Part shown: positions 42,737 through 50,527 of the stretch, one piece after another | How positions within the stretch are numbered: the stretch's first letter is position 1 | How the letters are laid out: each line of letters opens with the position of its first letter | From: Actinoplanes utahensis | GTDB lineage: Bacteria > Actinomycetota > Actinomycetes > Mycobacteriales > Micromonosporaceae | Length of the DNA stretch: 64,000 nt | Direction: 5' to 3' | NCBI RefSeq assembly: GCF_016862455.1 | Contig: NZ_BOMZ01000069.1 | Coordinates: 1 to 64,000 of the forward strand | Program-made: the position numbers and the translations under genes | Notes under the pieces: generated by a model | The model's database searches: none | Seen by the model: only the letters and a program-made list of their open reading frames with translations | Told to the model about the DNA's origin: nothing

Positions 42737-44274
42737 CGAACTTCCCGTTCCTGTCCGTTCTGACGCTCCTGCCGCTGGTGGGTGCCGGGGTGGTCGCCTG
42801 CATCCCGCGGACCCGGGCACAGGTCGCCAAAGTGGTGGCGCTGGTCTGGTCGCTGCTGGTGCTCGGCCTGAGCGTGTTCATGTGGATCGCCTACGAGACC
42901 GGCAGCACGGACCGGTTCCAGTTCCACGAGTCGTACACCTGGATCCCGTCCTGGAACGCCAACTTCACCTTCGCCGCGGACGGCATCGCGCTCGTCATGC
43001 TGATGCTGATCGCGGTGCTGTTCCCGGTCGTGATCCTGGCGTCCTGGCACGACGTCGACCAGAGCACCCGGTCGGCGCCCGCCTACTTCGCGCTGCTGCT
43101 GGCCTTCGAGTTCACCATGATCGGGGTGTTCGCCGCGGCGGACATCTTCCTGTTCTACGTGTTCTTCGAGATCATGCTGATCCCGATGTACTTCATCATC
43201 GGGTCGTTCGGCAGCGGCCAGAAGCAGTACGCGGCCGTCAAGTTCTTCCTCTACAGCCTGGTCGGCGGCCTCTTCATGCTGGCCTCGGTGATCGGACTGT
43301 GGGTCCTCGGCGGGCACACCTTCGACTTCACCGAACTGGTGAAGGGCACCGCGCAGATCGACCAGAACACCGCGCGGTGGCTGTTCCTCGGCTTCTTCGT
43401 GGCATTCGCGATCAAGGCGCCGTTCTTCCCGTTCCACACCTGGCTGCCGGACTCCGGTGGGGCCGCCCCGGCCGGGGCCGCCGCGCTGCTGGTCGGCGTG
43501 ATGGACAAGGTCGGCACGTTCGGGATCCTGCGTTACTGCCTCTCGCTGTTCCCGGAGGCGTCGCGCTGGTTCGCCCCGACGGCCATGGTCCTCGCGGTGA
43601 TCGGCATCCTCTACGCGGCGCTGCTCGCGGTCGGTCAGAACGACCTGAAGCGCCTGGTGTCGTACACGTCGATCGCCCACTTCGGATTCATCGGCATCGG
43701 CATCTTCGCGTTCACCACCCAGGCGGGCACCGGCGCGGTGCTCTACATGGTCAACCACGGGCTGGCCACCGGCCTGCTGTTCATCGTGGTCGGCATGTTC
43801 GTGGCCCGGCGCGGCTCGGCCCTGGTCAGCGACTTCGGCGGGGCCGGGAAACTGGTTCCGGTGCTGGCCGGTGTGCTGTTCTTCGCCGGCTTGGCCTCGC
43901 TGGCGCTACCCGGCACGGCGCCGTTCGTCAGTGAGTTCCTGGTCCTGATCGGCACGTTCAGCACGAACAAGGGCTTCGCCGTGGTGGCCACGCTCGGCAT
44001 CGTGCTGGCCGCCGCGTACGTGCTGTGGATGATCCAGCGGACCGTCCAGGGCACGCTCAACCCGGCCCTCACCGAGGTGCCGGCCATGTCGAAGGACATC
44101 ACGCTGCGGGAGAAGGTGGTCGTCGCCCCGCTGATCGCGTTGCTGCTGGTGTTCGGCTTCTACCCGAAACCGATCACCGACGTGATCAACCCCGCGGTGC
44201 AGTTCACGCTGCAGGACGTCGGCGCGAAGGACCCGGTCCCCACGGTGGAGGCCGGCGGAAAGGTGGGCGGCTGA
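42733..44274 (+). CDS. nuoM: NADH-quinone oxidoreductase subunit M
   Basis: 513 residues from GTG 42733 (GTGA overlap with nuoL). Antiporter-like core with the PFFPFHTWLPDSGGAAP motif and FFEIMLIPMYFIIG. About 14 transmembrane helices. Proton-pumping subunit. Confidence 0.96.
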   Translation: MTNFPFLSVLTLLPLVGAGVVACIPRTRAQVAKVVALVWSLLVLGLSVFMWIAYETGSTDRFQFHESYTWIPSWNANFTFAADGIALVMLMLIAVLFPVVILASWHDVDQSTRSAPAYFALLLAFEFTMIGVFAAADIFLFYVFFEIMLIPMYFIIGSFGSGQKQYAAVKFFLYSLVGGLFMLASVIGLWVLGGHTFDFTELVKGTAQIDQNTARWLFLGFFVAFAIKAPFFPFHTWLPDSGGAAPAGAAALLVGVMDKVGTFGILRYCLSLFPEASRWFAPTAMVLAVIGILYAALLAVGQNDLKRLVSYTSIAHFGFIGIGIFAFTTQAGTGAVLYMVNHGLATGLLFIVVGMFVARRGSALVSDFGGAGKLVPVLAGVLFFAGLASLALPGTAPFVSEFLVLIGTFSTNKGFAVVATLGIVLAAAYVLWMIQRTVQGTLNPALTEVPAMSKDITLREKVVVAPLIALLLVFGFYPKPITDVINPAVQFTLQDVGAKDPVPTVEAGGKVGG

Positions 44275-44276
44275 CC

Positions 44277-45809
44277 ATGGAACCGTTGAAACTGCCCCCG
44301 ATCGACTACGGCGCGCTCCTGCCGATGCTGATCCTGTTCGGCGCGGCCTGCCTCGGCATCCTCCTCGAGGTGATCCTGCCGCGCCGGGCCCGCAACGCGG
44401 CCCAGCTCGGGCTGGCGCTGCTCGCCGTGGTCGCGGCGCTGGTCGCGGTGATCCTGGAGCGCGGCACCCGGACGGTCACCATCGGCGGCGCGGTCGCCGT
44501 GGACGGCCCGACGCTGTTCCTGCAGGGCGCGATCCTGGTGCTCGGCGGGGTGTCGCTGCTGTTGATCGGGGAGCGCACGATCGAGCGGGGCGGCGCGTTC
44601 GTCTCGCAGGCCGCGGTCACGGTCGGCTCCCAGAAGGACGTCCAGCAGGCCGGCGGCCAGCCGGGCGCCACCGAGGTGTACCCGCTGACCAGCTTCGCGC
44701 TCGGTGGCATGCTGCTGTTCGTCTCGGCCAACGACCTGCTCACCATGTTCGTGGCCCTGGAGGTCTTCTCGCTGCCGCTGTACCTGCTGTGCGCGCTCGC
44801 CCGCAGGCGGCGGCTGCTCAGCCAGGAGGCCGCGCTCAAGTACTTCCTGCTCGGCTCGTACGCCTCGGCGTTCTTCCTGTTCGGAGTGGCCTTCATCTAC
44901 GGCTTCTCCGGTGGGATCCAGCTCGACGTGGTGCACGAGGCGGTCGCCAACCCGCAGCGCAGCTCGGTGCTGCTCTACGCCGGCCTCGGGCTGCTCACCA
45001 TCGGCCTGCTCTTCAAGGCCGCGCTGGCGCCGTTCCACGTCTGGACGCCGGACGTCTACCAGGGCGCTCCCACGCCCGTCACCGCGTTCATGGCGGCCTG
45101 CACCAAGGTCGCCGCGTTCGGGGCCCTGCTGCGGGTGCTGTACGTCGCGTTCGAGGGGGTGCGCTGGGACTTCCAGCCGATCCTCGGGGTCATCGCGGTG
45201 CTCACCATGTTCGTCGGCGCGGTCCTGGCGGTCACCCAGACCGACCTGAAGCGGCTGCTGGCCTACTCGTCCATCGCGAACGCGGGCTACCTCCTGGTGG
45301 GTGTGCTCGCGCTCAACGAGGAGGGCCTGAGCAGCACGATGTTCTATCTGGTGGCGTACGGGTTCTCGGTGCTCGCCGCGTTCGCCGTGATCAGCCTGGT
45401 GCGCGACGCCGACGGCGAGGCCACCCACCTGTCCCGGTGGGCCGGCATCGGCCGGAAGAGCCCGCTGCTGGCCGGGGTCTTCACCTTCATCCTGCTCGCC
45501 TTCGCCGGCATCCCGGTGACCAGCGGCTTCATGAGCAAGTTCGCGGTCTTCGGAGCGGCGATCGAGGGCGGGCAGACCTGGCTCGTCATCTTCGGGGTGA
45601 TCACCAGCATGCTGCTGGCCTTCCCGTACCTGCGGGTCGTGGTGCTGATGTGGCTGTCCGAGCCGGGCGAGACGACCCCCGCGGTCTCCATCCCCGGTTA
45701 CCTCACCTCGGCGGTGCTGGGACTCGGCGTGCTCGTCACCCTGGCGCTCGGCGTCGCCCCGGACCCGCTGCTCGAACTCACCCGGGACGCGGCCCAGTTC
45801 GTCCGCTGA
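44277..45809 (+). CDS. nuoN: NADH-quinone oxidoreductase subunit N
   Basis: 510 residues from ATG 44277, two bases after the nuoM stop. Antiporter-like, with ALKYFLLGSYASAFFLFG and the FKAALAPFHVWTPDVYQGAP motif. It is the last nuo gene and is followed by a strong hairpin terminator. Confidence 0.96.
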   Translation: MEPLKLPPIDYGALLPMLILFGAACLGILLEVILPRRARNAAQLGLALLAVVAALVAVILERGTRTVTIGGAVAVDGPTLFLQGAILVLGGVSLLLIGERTIERGGAFVSQAAVTVGSQKDVQQAGGQPGATEVYPLTSFALGGMLLFVSANDLLTMFVALEVFSLPLYLLCALARRRRLLSQEAALKYFLLGSYASAFFLFGVAFIYGFSGGIQLDVVHEAVANPQRSSVLLYAGLGLLTIGLLFKAALAPFHVWTPDVYQGAPTPVTAFMAACTKVAAFGALLRVLYVAFEGVRWDFQPILGVIAVLTMFVGAVLAVTQTDLKRLLAYSSIANAGYLLVGVLALNEEGLSSTMFYLVAYGFSVLAAFAVISLVRDADGEATHLSRWAGIGRKSPLLAGVFTFILLAFAGIPVTSGFMSKFAVFGAAIEGGQTWLVIFGVITSMLLAFPYLRVVVLMWLSEPGETTPAVSIPGYLTSAVLGLGVLVTLALGVAPDPLLELTRDAAQFVR

Positions 45810-45827
45810 TCATCCGAGATGATCACC

Positions 45828-45858
45828 CAGGAGCCCCGGCCGCGCGCCGGGGCTCCTG
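45828..45858 (+). terminator. nuo operon terminator
   Basis: 13-bp perfect stem (45828-45840 with 45846-45858) and a CGCGC loop, 19 bases after the nuoN stop. No T-run. The rest of the 245-base gap to the next gene shows no further gene. Confidence 0.85.
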
Positions 45859-46054
45859 CCGTTGAGCCGAAGGCCCCGGGGTAGCCGCGACCAACGGATT
45901 CGGCCCGTAGCGGGGCCGGATACCCGGTGTCGCTGCTGCCTCCGGCGGTGGCCACGGGGGCCGTCGTGGGTCGTACCACCGCTGTCGGGTTTCTGATCTT
46001 GTCGCGTGCCACCCTGGGACAGAAACCGTCACACCCGTATGGCAAGGTGAATGT

Positions 46055-47101
46055 GTGGTGAGCACCGGTGACATGACTGCGGGTGATTCCGCCAGGCGCG
46101 AGCTGGCGCTGTCATCGCTGGGCCTCGACGTCGATCCCGCGTTGGACGAGTCGGTGTCGGCGACGCTGGCCGCTGTGGAGACTGCCCTGCGCGACCATGT
46201 CTCCAGCGCCGACCCGCTGGTGGCGGAGGCCGCGCGCCATCTCGCCGACGCCGGCGGCAAGCGGACCCGGCCATTGCTCGTCGCGCTGGGGGCGCAGTTC
46301 GGTGACCCGTCCTCACCCAAGATCGTCGATGCGGCCAACGTGGTCGAGCTGACCCACCTGGCGACGCTCTACCACGACGACGTCATGGACGAGGCAGCCG
46401 TGCGCCGGGGCGCGTCCAGCGCGAACGCGCGGTGGGGCAACTCGGTGGCCATCCTGGTCGGTGACTACCTCTTCGCCCAGGCCGCCGATCTGGCCGCCAC
46501 GCTCGGGACCGAGGCGGTGCATCTCCAGGCGCAGACGTTCGCGCGCCTGGTGCACGGGCAGATCGCCGAGACGGTCGGGCCGCGCGGCACCGACCCGATC
46601 GAGCATCATCTGCGCGTCATCACGGAGAAGACGGCTTCCCTGTTCGCCACCTCGGCTCGTTTCGGCGGCCTCTTCTCCGGCGCGCGGCCGGAGATCGTGG
46701 AGGCGCTCGCCGGTTATGGCGAGACCATCGGCATCGTCTTCCAGCTCTCCGACGACCTGCTCGACATCGCCAGCGAGTCGGTGCAGTCGGGCAAGACGCC
46801 CGGCACCGACCTGCGGGAGGGCATCCCCACCCTGCCGATGCTCTACGCGCTGGCCGATGACGACATCGACGCGTCCGCGGTCCGGTTGCGGGAGCTGCTG
46901 TCGGCCGGTCCGCTCACCGACGACGCACTGCACGCCGAGGCGCTGACGCTGCTGCGCGAGTCGGCGGCGATGAAACGTGCCCGGGAGACGGTCCGCGGTT
47001 ATGCCGAGGAGGCGCGGGCCCGGCTGGCGCCGCTGCCGGACGGGCCAGCGAAGCGGGCGATGGAGTCACTCTGCGACTTCATCGCCGACCGGACTGGCTG
47101 A
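46055..47101 (+). CDS. Polyprenyl (probably nona/heptaprenyl) diphosphate synthase
   Basis: 348 residues, all-trans long-chain prenyl synthase. First Asp-rich motif DDVMD (108-112), second DDLLD (233-237), with GGKRTRPLL (67-75) and the DLREGIPTLPML segment. It probably makes the menaquinone side chain; chain length cannot be read from sequence. Start GTG 46055, supported by AAGGTG upstream; a second GTG at 46058 and ATG 46073 are in frame. It lies right of the nuo operon on the same strand with its own terminator. Confidence 0.93.
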   Translation: MVSTGDMTAGDSARRELALSSLGLDVDPALDESVSATLAAVETALRDHVSSADPLVAEAARHLADAGGKRTRPLLVALGAQFGDPSSPKIVDAANVVELTHLATLYHDDVMDEAAVRRGASSANARWGNSVAILVGDYLFAQAADLAATLGTEAVHLQAQTFARLVHGQIAETVGPRGTDPIEHHLRVITEKTASLFATSARFGGLFSGARPEIVEALAGYGETIGIVFQLSDDLLDIASESVQSGKTPGTDLREGIPTLPMLYALADDDIDASAVRLRELLSAGPLTDDALHAEALTLLRESAAMKRARETVRGYAEEARARLAPLPDGPAKRAMESLCDFIADRTG

Positions 47102-47118
47102 CCCCTCTTCTTACTCGG

Positions 47119-47159
47119 ACCGCCACCGGACACCCACTGTGGACGCCGGTGGCGGTTTT
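47119..47159 (+). terminator. Intrinsic terminator after the prenyl synthase gene
   Basis: 11-bp stem: 47119-47129 pairs with 47146-47156 (ACCGCCACCGG/CCGGTGGCGGT), 16-base loop, followed by TTTTC. A clear intrinsic terminator, 18 bases after the stop. Confidence 0.88.
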
Positions 47160-47449
47160 CTGTGTCGATACGGCTCTCCGGTCGGAGAAACCGTCAGGAA
47201 GACGAATATCGAAACAGTGACCGGCGTGTTAACGGGAACTTACCTTCCTGTTCACCGTCGTCCCTGGTCAGCGGCTTGCCGTCGAATTGTTCAAAGGTCG
47301 GCGTATTCCGCCATTCGTGACCTTCCCTGATGCGCACAGTTCTATCGATCACACGCGCTGTGTAAATCGACCGTGATCCACACGTGTTTGGCATTCCGTC
47401 GACGCACGTTTCTTCATATGGTGTAAGTCCCTGGGCCTCGGAGGTAGCT
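47160..47449 (+). promoter_or_regulatory. AT-richer upstream region of the IclR gene
   Basis: 290 bases with no supported gene, visibly lower in GC than the flanks. It includes a TCTCCG/CGGAGA hairpin (about 47175-47188), the palindromes ACACGCGCTGTGT (47351-47363) and ACACGTGT (47380-47387), and an AT-rich TTCATATGG before the GGAGG (47440-47444) of the regulator. Promoter/operator region, elements not assigned. Confidence 0.4.
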
Positions 47450-48244
47450 GTGCGTGACCCCCTAGCGGAGCCGTCAGATCTCATCCGGAGCGTGTCGCGT
47501 GCCCTGCGCGTACTGGAGTCGGTAGGGCGGGCCCCGCGTGGACTCACCGTCAAACAGATCGCGCGACGGTGCGAATTGACCGTCGCCACGACGTATCACC
47601 TGGTGCGCACGCTGGCGTACGAAGGCTATGTGATCCGCCGCGAGGACGGCACCTACATCGTCGGGCTCGAGATCGCCGATCGATATCGCGAACTCGTCTC
47701 CGCTTTCCGCGGGCCGCCCGCCGTCGGTGAAGCTCTGCGCCGAGCCGCCGTCGACAGTGGATACAGCCACTACCTGGGCCGTTTCGTCGGCGGCCGGATA
47801 GCGGTCACCGCATCCGCGGAAGGCGCCCGCTCGCCGTTCATGGACGACGTGGCACCCGGCTTCGACGAGGGCGGGCACGCCACCGCGCTCGGCAAGGCGC
47901 TGCTGGCTACCCTCACGCCCGACCAGCGGTCGCGGTACCTGCGCGACTACGGGATGCGGGCGTTCACCCCGGCGACCCTCACCACACCCGAAGCCCTGGA
48001 AGCCGACCTGGCCGCCGGTGAGCGGCGCGGCATGCAGATCGAGATGGGACAGTTCCGGCAGGGCCTGGCATCCGCCGCGGTCGTCGTGGTCGCCGACCGC
48101 GACATGGAACGCCGGCTCGTCCTCGCCTGCTCGATGCCCGCCGCGGAGATGCTGACCTCGGCACGGGTGGTCCGGGCGAAGCTCACCGCCGCCGCGCGGA
48201 ACGTGGCCGAAGCCCTGTCCGGAGGCGAGTCCGCAACCGCCTGA
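47450..48244 (+). CDS. IclR-family transcriptional regulator
   Basis: 264 residues from GTG 47450, supported by GGAGG 5 bases upstream. Winged helix at ~10-75 (LESVGRAPRGLTVKQIARR then ELTVATTYHLVRTLAYEGYV), followed by the IclR effector domain with GHATALGKALLA and the C-terminal ASAAVVVVADRD strand. An in-frame extension to 47384 exists but has no similarity. Ligand and targets unknown; it is flanked by a prenyl synthase and an anti-sigma-like gene. Confidence 0.9.
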   Translation: MRDPLAEPSDLIRSVSRALRVLESVGRAPRGLTVKQIARRCELTVATTYHLVRTLAYEGYVIRREDGTYIVGLEIADRYRELVSAFRGPPAVGEALRRAAVDSGYSHYLGRFVGGRIAVTASAEGARSPFMDDVAPGFDEGGHATALGKALLATLTPDQRSRYLRDYGMRAFTPATLTTPEALEADLAAGERRGMQIEMGQFRQGLASAAVVVVADRDMERRLVLACSMPAAEMLTSARVVRAKLTAAARNVAEALSGGESATA

Positions 48245-48305
48245 CCGGGCGATAGCTCTCCGGAATCGGGCCGCCACGGCCTGAGGTGGGGGTTTAAGGG
48301 TCCGT

Positions 48306-48331
48306 TGAACCTTCCCGCCCGATGCCGCGTA
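48306..48331 (+). promoter_or_regulatory. Candidate ECF-sigma promoter and dyad before the zinc-finger gene
   Basis: TGAACC (48306-48311) and CGTA (48328-48331) are separated by 16 bases, the spacing of ECF-type promoters (GAAC...CGTW). The start codon is 41 bases downstream. CCTTCCCG (48310-48317) and CGGGAAGG (48340-48347) form an inverted repeat overlapping it. Motif-level evidence only. Confidence 0.45.
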
Positions 48332-48371
48332 CCTCCAACCGGGAAGGTCGACCCGGTGGGAGGCGGTAGGG

Positions 48372-49025
48372 ATGCGATGCGAGGACGGGCACGACGACGC
48401 CGCCTACGTCCTCGGCGCGCTGTCGCCGAACGAGCGGGCCGCGTACGAACGCCACCTGGCGACCTGCTCGTTCTGCCGGGAGGCAGTGGCCGACCTGGCC
48501 CAGATACCGCACATGCTGGACCGGCTCGACACCGGTGAGTTCGAGAGACTGCTCGACCCGGCCTACATGCCCCCGCCTGCTGTCCACAAACCGGTACGAG
48601 CCCTGCCAGTCCGGGTGCTCAGCACCGCGCTCGCGGCCGTTCTGGTGCTCGCGATCGGCGGTGGCATCGTCGTCTGGGGGCTCGGACAGGAGAATCCCAC
48701 CACACCGCCGCCCGGGCCGGCGGTCGCCATGACAGCGGTCGAGGACGGGTCACCGATCGCGGCCACGGTGCGGATCACCAGCACCGAAGCCGGCAGCCGG
48801 GTCGAAATGCACTGCGAATACAGCAGTACCGCCAAGCCGTACACGTTCCGGCTCATCGCGTACGGGCCGGACGAGAAGACCGAACAACTCGGCTCCTGGC
48901 TGGCGCAGCCCGGCGCGGAATTCTCGATGCCGGCCGCCACCCACCTCGCCCAGGGAAACCTGACCCGGCTCGAGCTGGTCCGGTACGACGGCAAGGTCAT
49001 GCTCGCCTACGACCCGCCCCACTGA
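48372..49025 (+). CDS. Zinc-finger anti-sigma-factor-like membrane protein, no adjacent sigma gene
   Basis: 217 residues. N-terminal zf-HC2/ZAS domain with the H-x3-C-x2-C motif HLATCSFC (residues 28-35), a Pro linker, one transmembrane helix (~80-102) and an extracytoplasmic beta domain. This is the layout of membrane anti-sigma factors that hold an ECF sigma factor. Unusually, no sigma gene is beside it; the neighbours are IclR and rarD. ATG 48372 follows GGGAGG. Name of the partner sigma unknown. Confidence 0.85.
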   Translation: MRCEDGHDDAAYVLGALSPNERAAYERHLATCSFCREAVADLAQIPHMLDRLDTGEFERLLDPAYMPPPAVHKPVRALPVRVLSTALAAVLVLAIGGGIVVWGLGQENPTTPPPGPAVAMTAVEDGSPIAATVRITSTEAGSRVEMHCEYSSTAKPYTFRLIAYGPDEKTEQLGSWLAQPGAEFSMPAATHLAQGNLTRLELVRYDGKVMLAYDPPH

Positions 49026-49030
49026 CCCGC

Positions 49031-49963
49031 TCAGCGGGTCGTCAGGGCGGTCGCTGACATCTCGGCGGCCGACGCCCGGCTCCGGGCTGTCGCGCGGGCA
49101 CTACGGATCCCATCCACGGTGAAGACCACCAGCGCCAGCCAGACCAGACCGAAACCGGCGATCCGGGCCGGCGGCATCGGCTCGTGATAGAGCAACACAC
49201 CGCAGGCGAGCTGCAGGATCGGCGCGACGTACTGCAACACGCCCAAACCGACCAGCGGCACCCGGTTCGCCGCGCCCGCGAACAACAACAGCGGAGTCGC
49301 GGTCAGCACACCGGCGAACACCATCAGAATCGTGTGCGTCACCGAGACCTGCCCGAACTCCGCGCCACCGGACAGCGTCAACCACGCCAGGAACGCCAGC
49401 GCGGGCAGAGTGAGCACGGCCGACTCGACGAACAAGCCTTCCGCCGGCGGCAGCGACATCCGCTTCTTGATCAGGCTGTAGCAGCCGAACGAGGCGGCCA
49501 GAACGAGAGCGACGTACGGCAGATGCCCGTAATCGACAGCCAGGATCGCCACCGCCAGCGTGCCGATCCCGACAGCCGCCCACTGCAGGCCGCGCAGACG
49601 CTCCCGCAGCACGGTCACACCCAGCAGGACCACGACCAGCGGGGTGATGAAATAGCCGAGGGCGGTCTCCACCACGCGGGACGAATTCACCGCATAGATG
49701 TACGTGCCCCAGTTGACCGCGATCAGCACGGCGGCCACAGTGATCCCGCCGAGCCGCCGGCGGTCACGCAGTAGCGGGCCCAGGAACCGCCAGTTGCGCA
49801 TCGCGGTCAGCAGCAGGGCGACGAAGACGACCGACCAGACCACCCGGTGCGCCAGGATCTCCAGAGGCGGGGACGGCTGGAGCAGCTTGAAGTAGATCGG
49901 GAAGAAACCCCACATCGTGTACGCAGCAAGGCCGTACAGATACCCACGCCGCTCGTCGCTCAT
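49031..49963 (-). CDS. rarD: RarD-type EamA transporter
   Basis: 310 residues with ten predicted transmembrane helices of the EamA drug/metabolite fold. Starts MSDERRGYLYGLAAYTMWGF, the standard RarD opening, with NWGTYIYAVNSS and ETALGYFITPL motifs. RarD proteins are permeases of uncertain substrate. The 3' end is 5 bases from the zinc-finger gene end, so the two genes converge without a terminator between. Confidence 0.92.
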   Translation of the reverse strand: MSDERRGYLYGLAAYTMWGFFPIYFKLLQPSPPLEILAHRVVWSVVFVALLLTAMRNWRFLGPLLRDRRRLGGITVAAVLIAVNWGTYIYAVNSSRVVETALGYFITPLVVVLLGVTVLRERLRGLQWAAVGIGTLAVAILAVDYGHLPYVALVLAASFGCYSLIKKRMSLPPAEGLFVESAVLTLPALAFLAWLTLSGGAEFGQVSVTHTILMVFAGVLTATPLLLFAGAANRVPLVGLGVLQYVAPILQLACGVLLYHEPMPPARIAGFGLVWLALVVFTVDGIRSARATARSRASAAEMSATALTTR

Positions 49964-50059
49964 CCCCCCACGGTAAGGCCAGGGGGGATGAGCGGTCCTT
50001 GCATATGAACCAGGTCACGAGGCCAATCCGCTGGTCGCGGCCCCGTCTCCCCGCTGGGA

Positions 50060-50437
50060 TCAGTCGTCGCCGTCCGGCACCAGCGCGTTCAGCAGCCAGC
50101 TCACCACGCCCACGAGCAGTGCGCCGAGAACCGCGGCCAGGACGCCGTCGACGTGGAAGCCGAGGTCGAGCTTCTCGGCGATCCAGCTGGTGAGGAGCAG
50201 CAGCAGACCGTTGACCAGGATCGCCACCAGACCGAGGGTCAGCACGTAGAGGCCACAACCGATGGTCTTGATGATCGGCCGCAGAACCGCGTTGACCAAT
50301 CCGAAGATCACCGCGACGGCGAGGAGCGTGCCGATCTCGCCACCGGTGGAAGCGGCGTTCAGTTCGATGCCGTCGATCACCAGCGTCGCGATCCACAGCG
50401 AAACGGCGGTGATCACCAGCCGGATGAGGATTCCCAT
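50060..50437 (-). CDS. Phage-holin-family (DUF360/superfamily IV) small membrane protein
   Basis: 125 residues from ATG 50437 (MGILIRLVITAV); an in-frame ATG at 50455 is an alternative. Four hydrophobic segments, with GLVNAVLRPIIKTIGCGLYVLTLGLV typical of the widespread 'phage holin family' housekeeping membrane proteins, which are not of phage origin in most bacteria. Ends with an acidic PDGDD tail. Function unknown. Confidence 0.85.
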   Translation of the reverse strand: MGILIRLVITAVSLWIATLVIDGIELNAASTGGEIGTLLAVAVIFGLVNAVLRPIIKTIGCGLYVLTLGLVAILVNGLLLLLTSWIAEKLDLGFHVDGVLAAVLGALLVGVVSWLLNALVPDGDD

Positions 50438-50527
50438 GGCACGCGATCGTGCCACGGCCTGTCCACCAGCGGGGACGACACCCCGCGATCTTTCCGAGAT
50501 CTATGCCGAGCTTAAGAATCCCGCGCG

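Noticed and set aside
47194..47394. Minus-strand small frame starting MPNTCGSRSIYTARV upstream of IclR
   Set aside because: Third-position GC is near 50 percent, unlike genes here, and no family or good ribosome site is seen.
50060..50437. Prophage remnant suggested by a holin-family hit
   Set aside because: This family is a common chromosomal membrane protein; no other phage gene is nearby.
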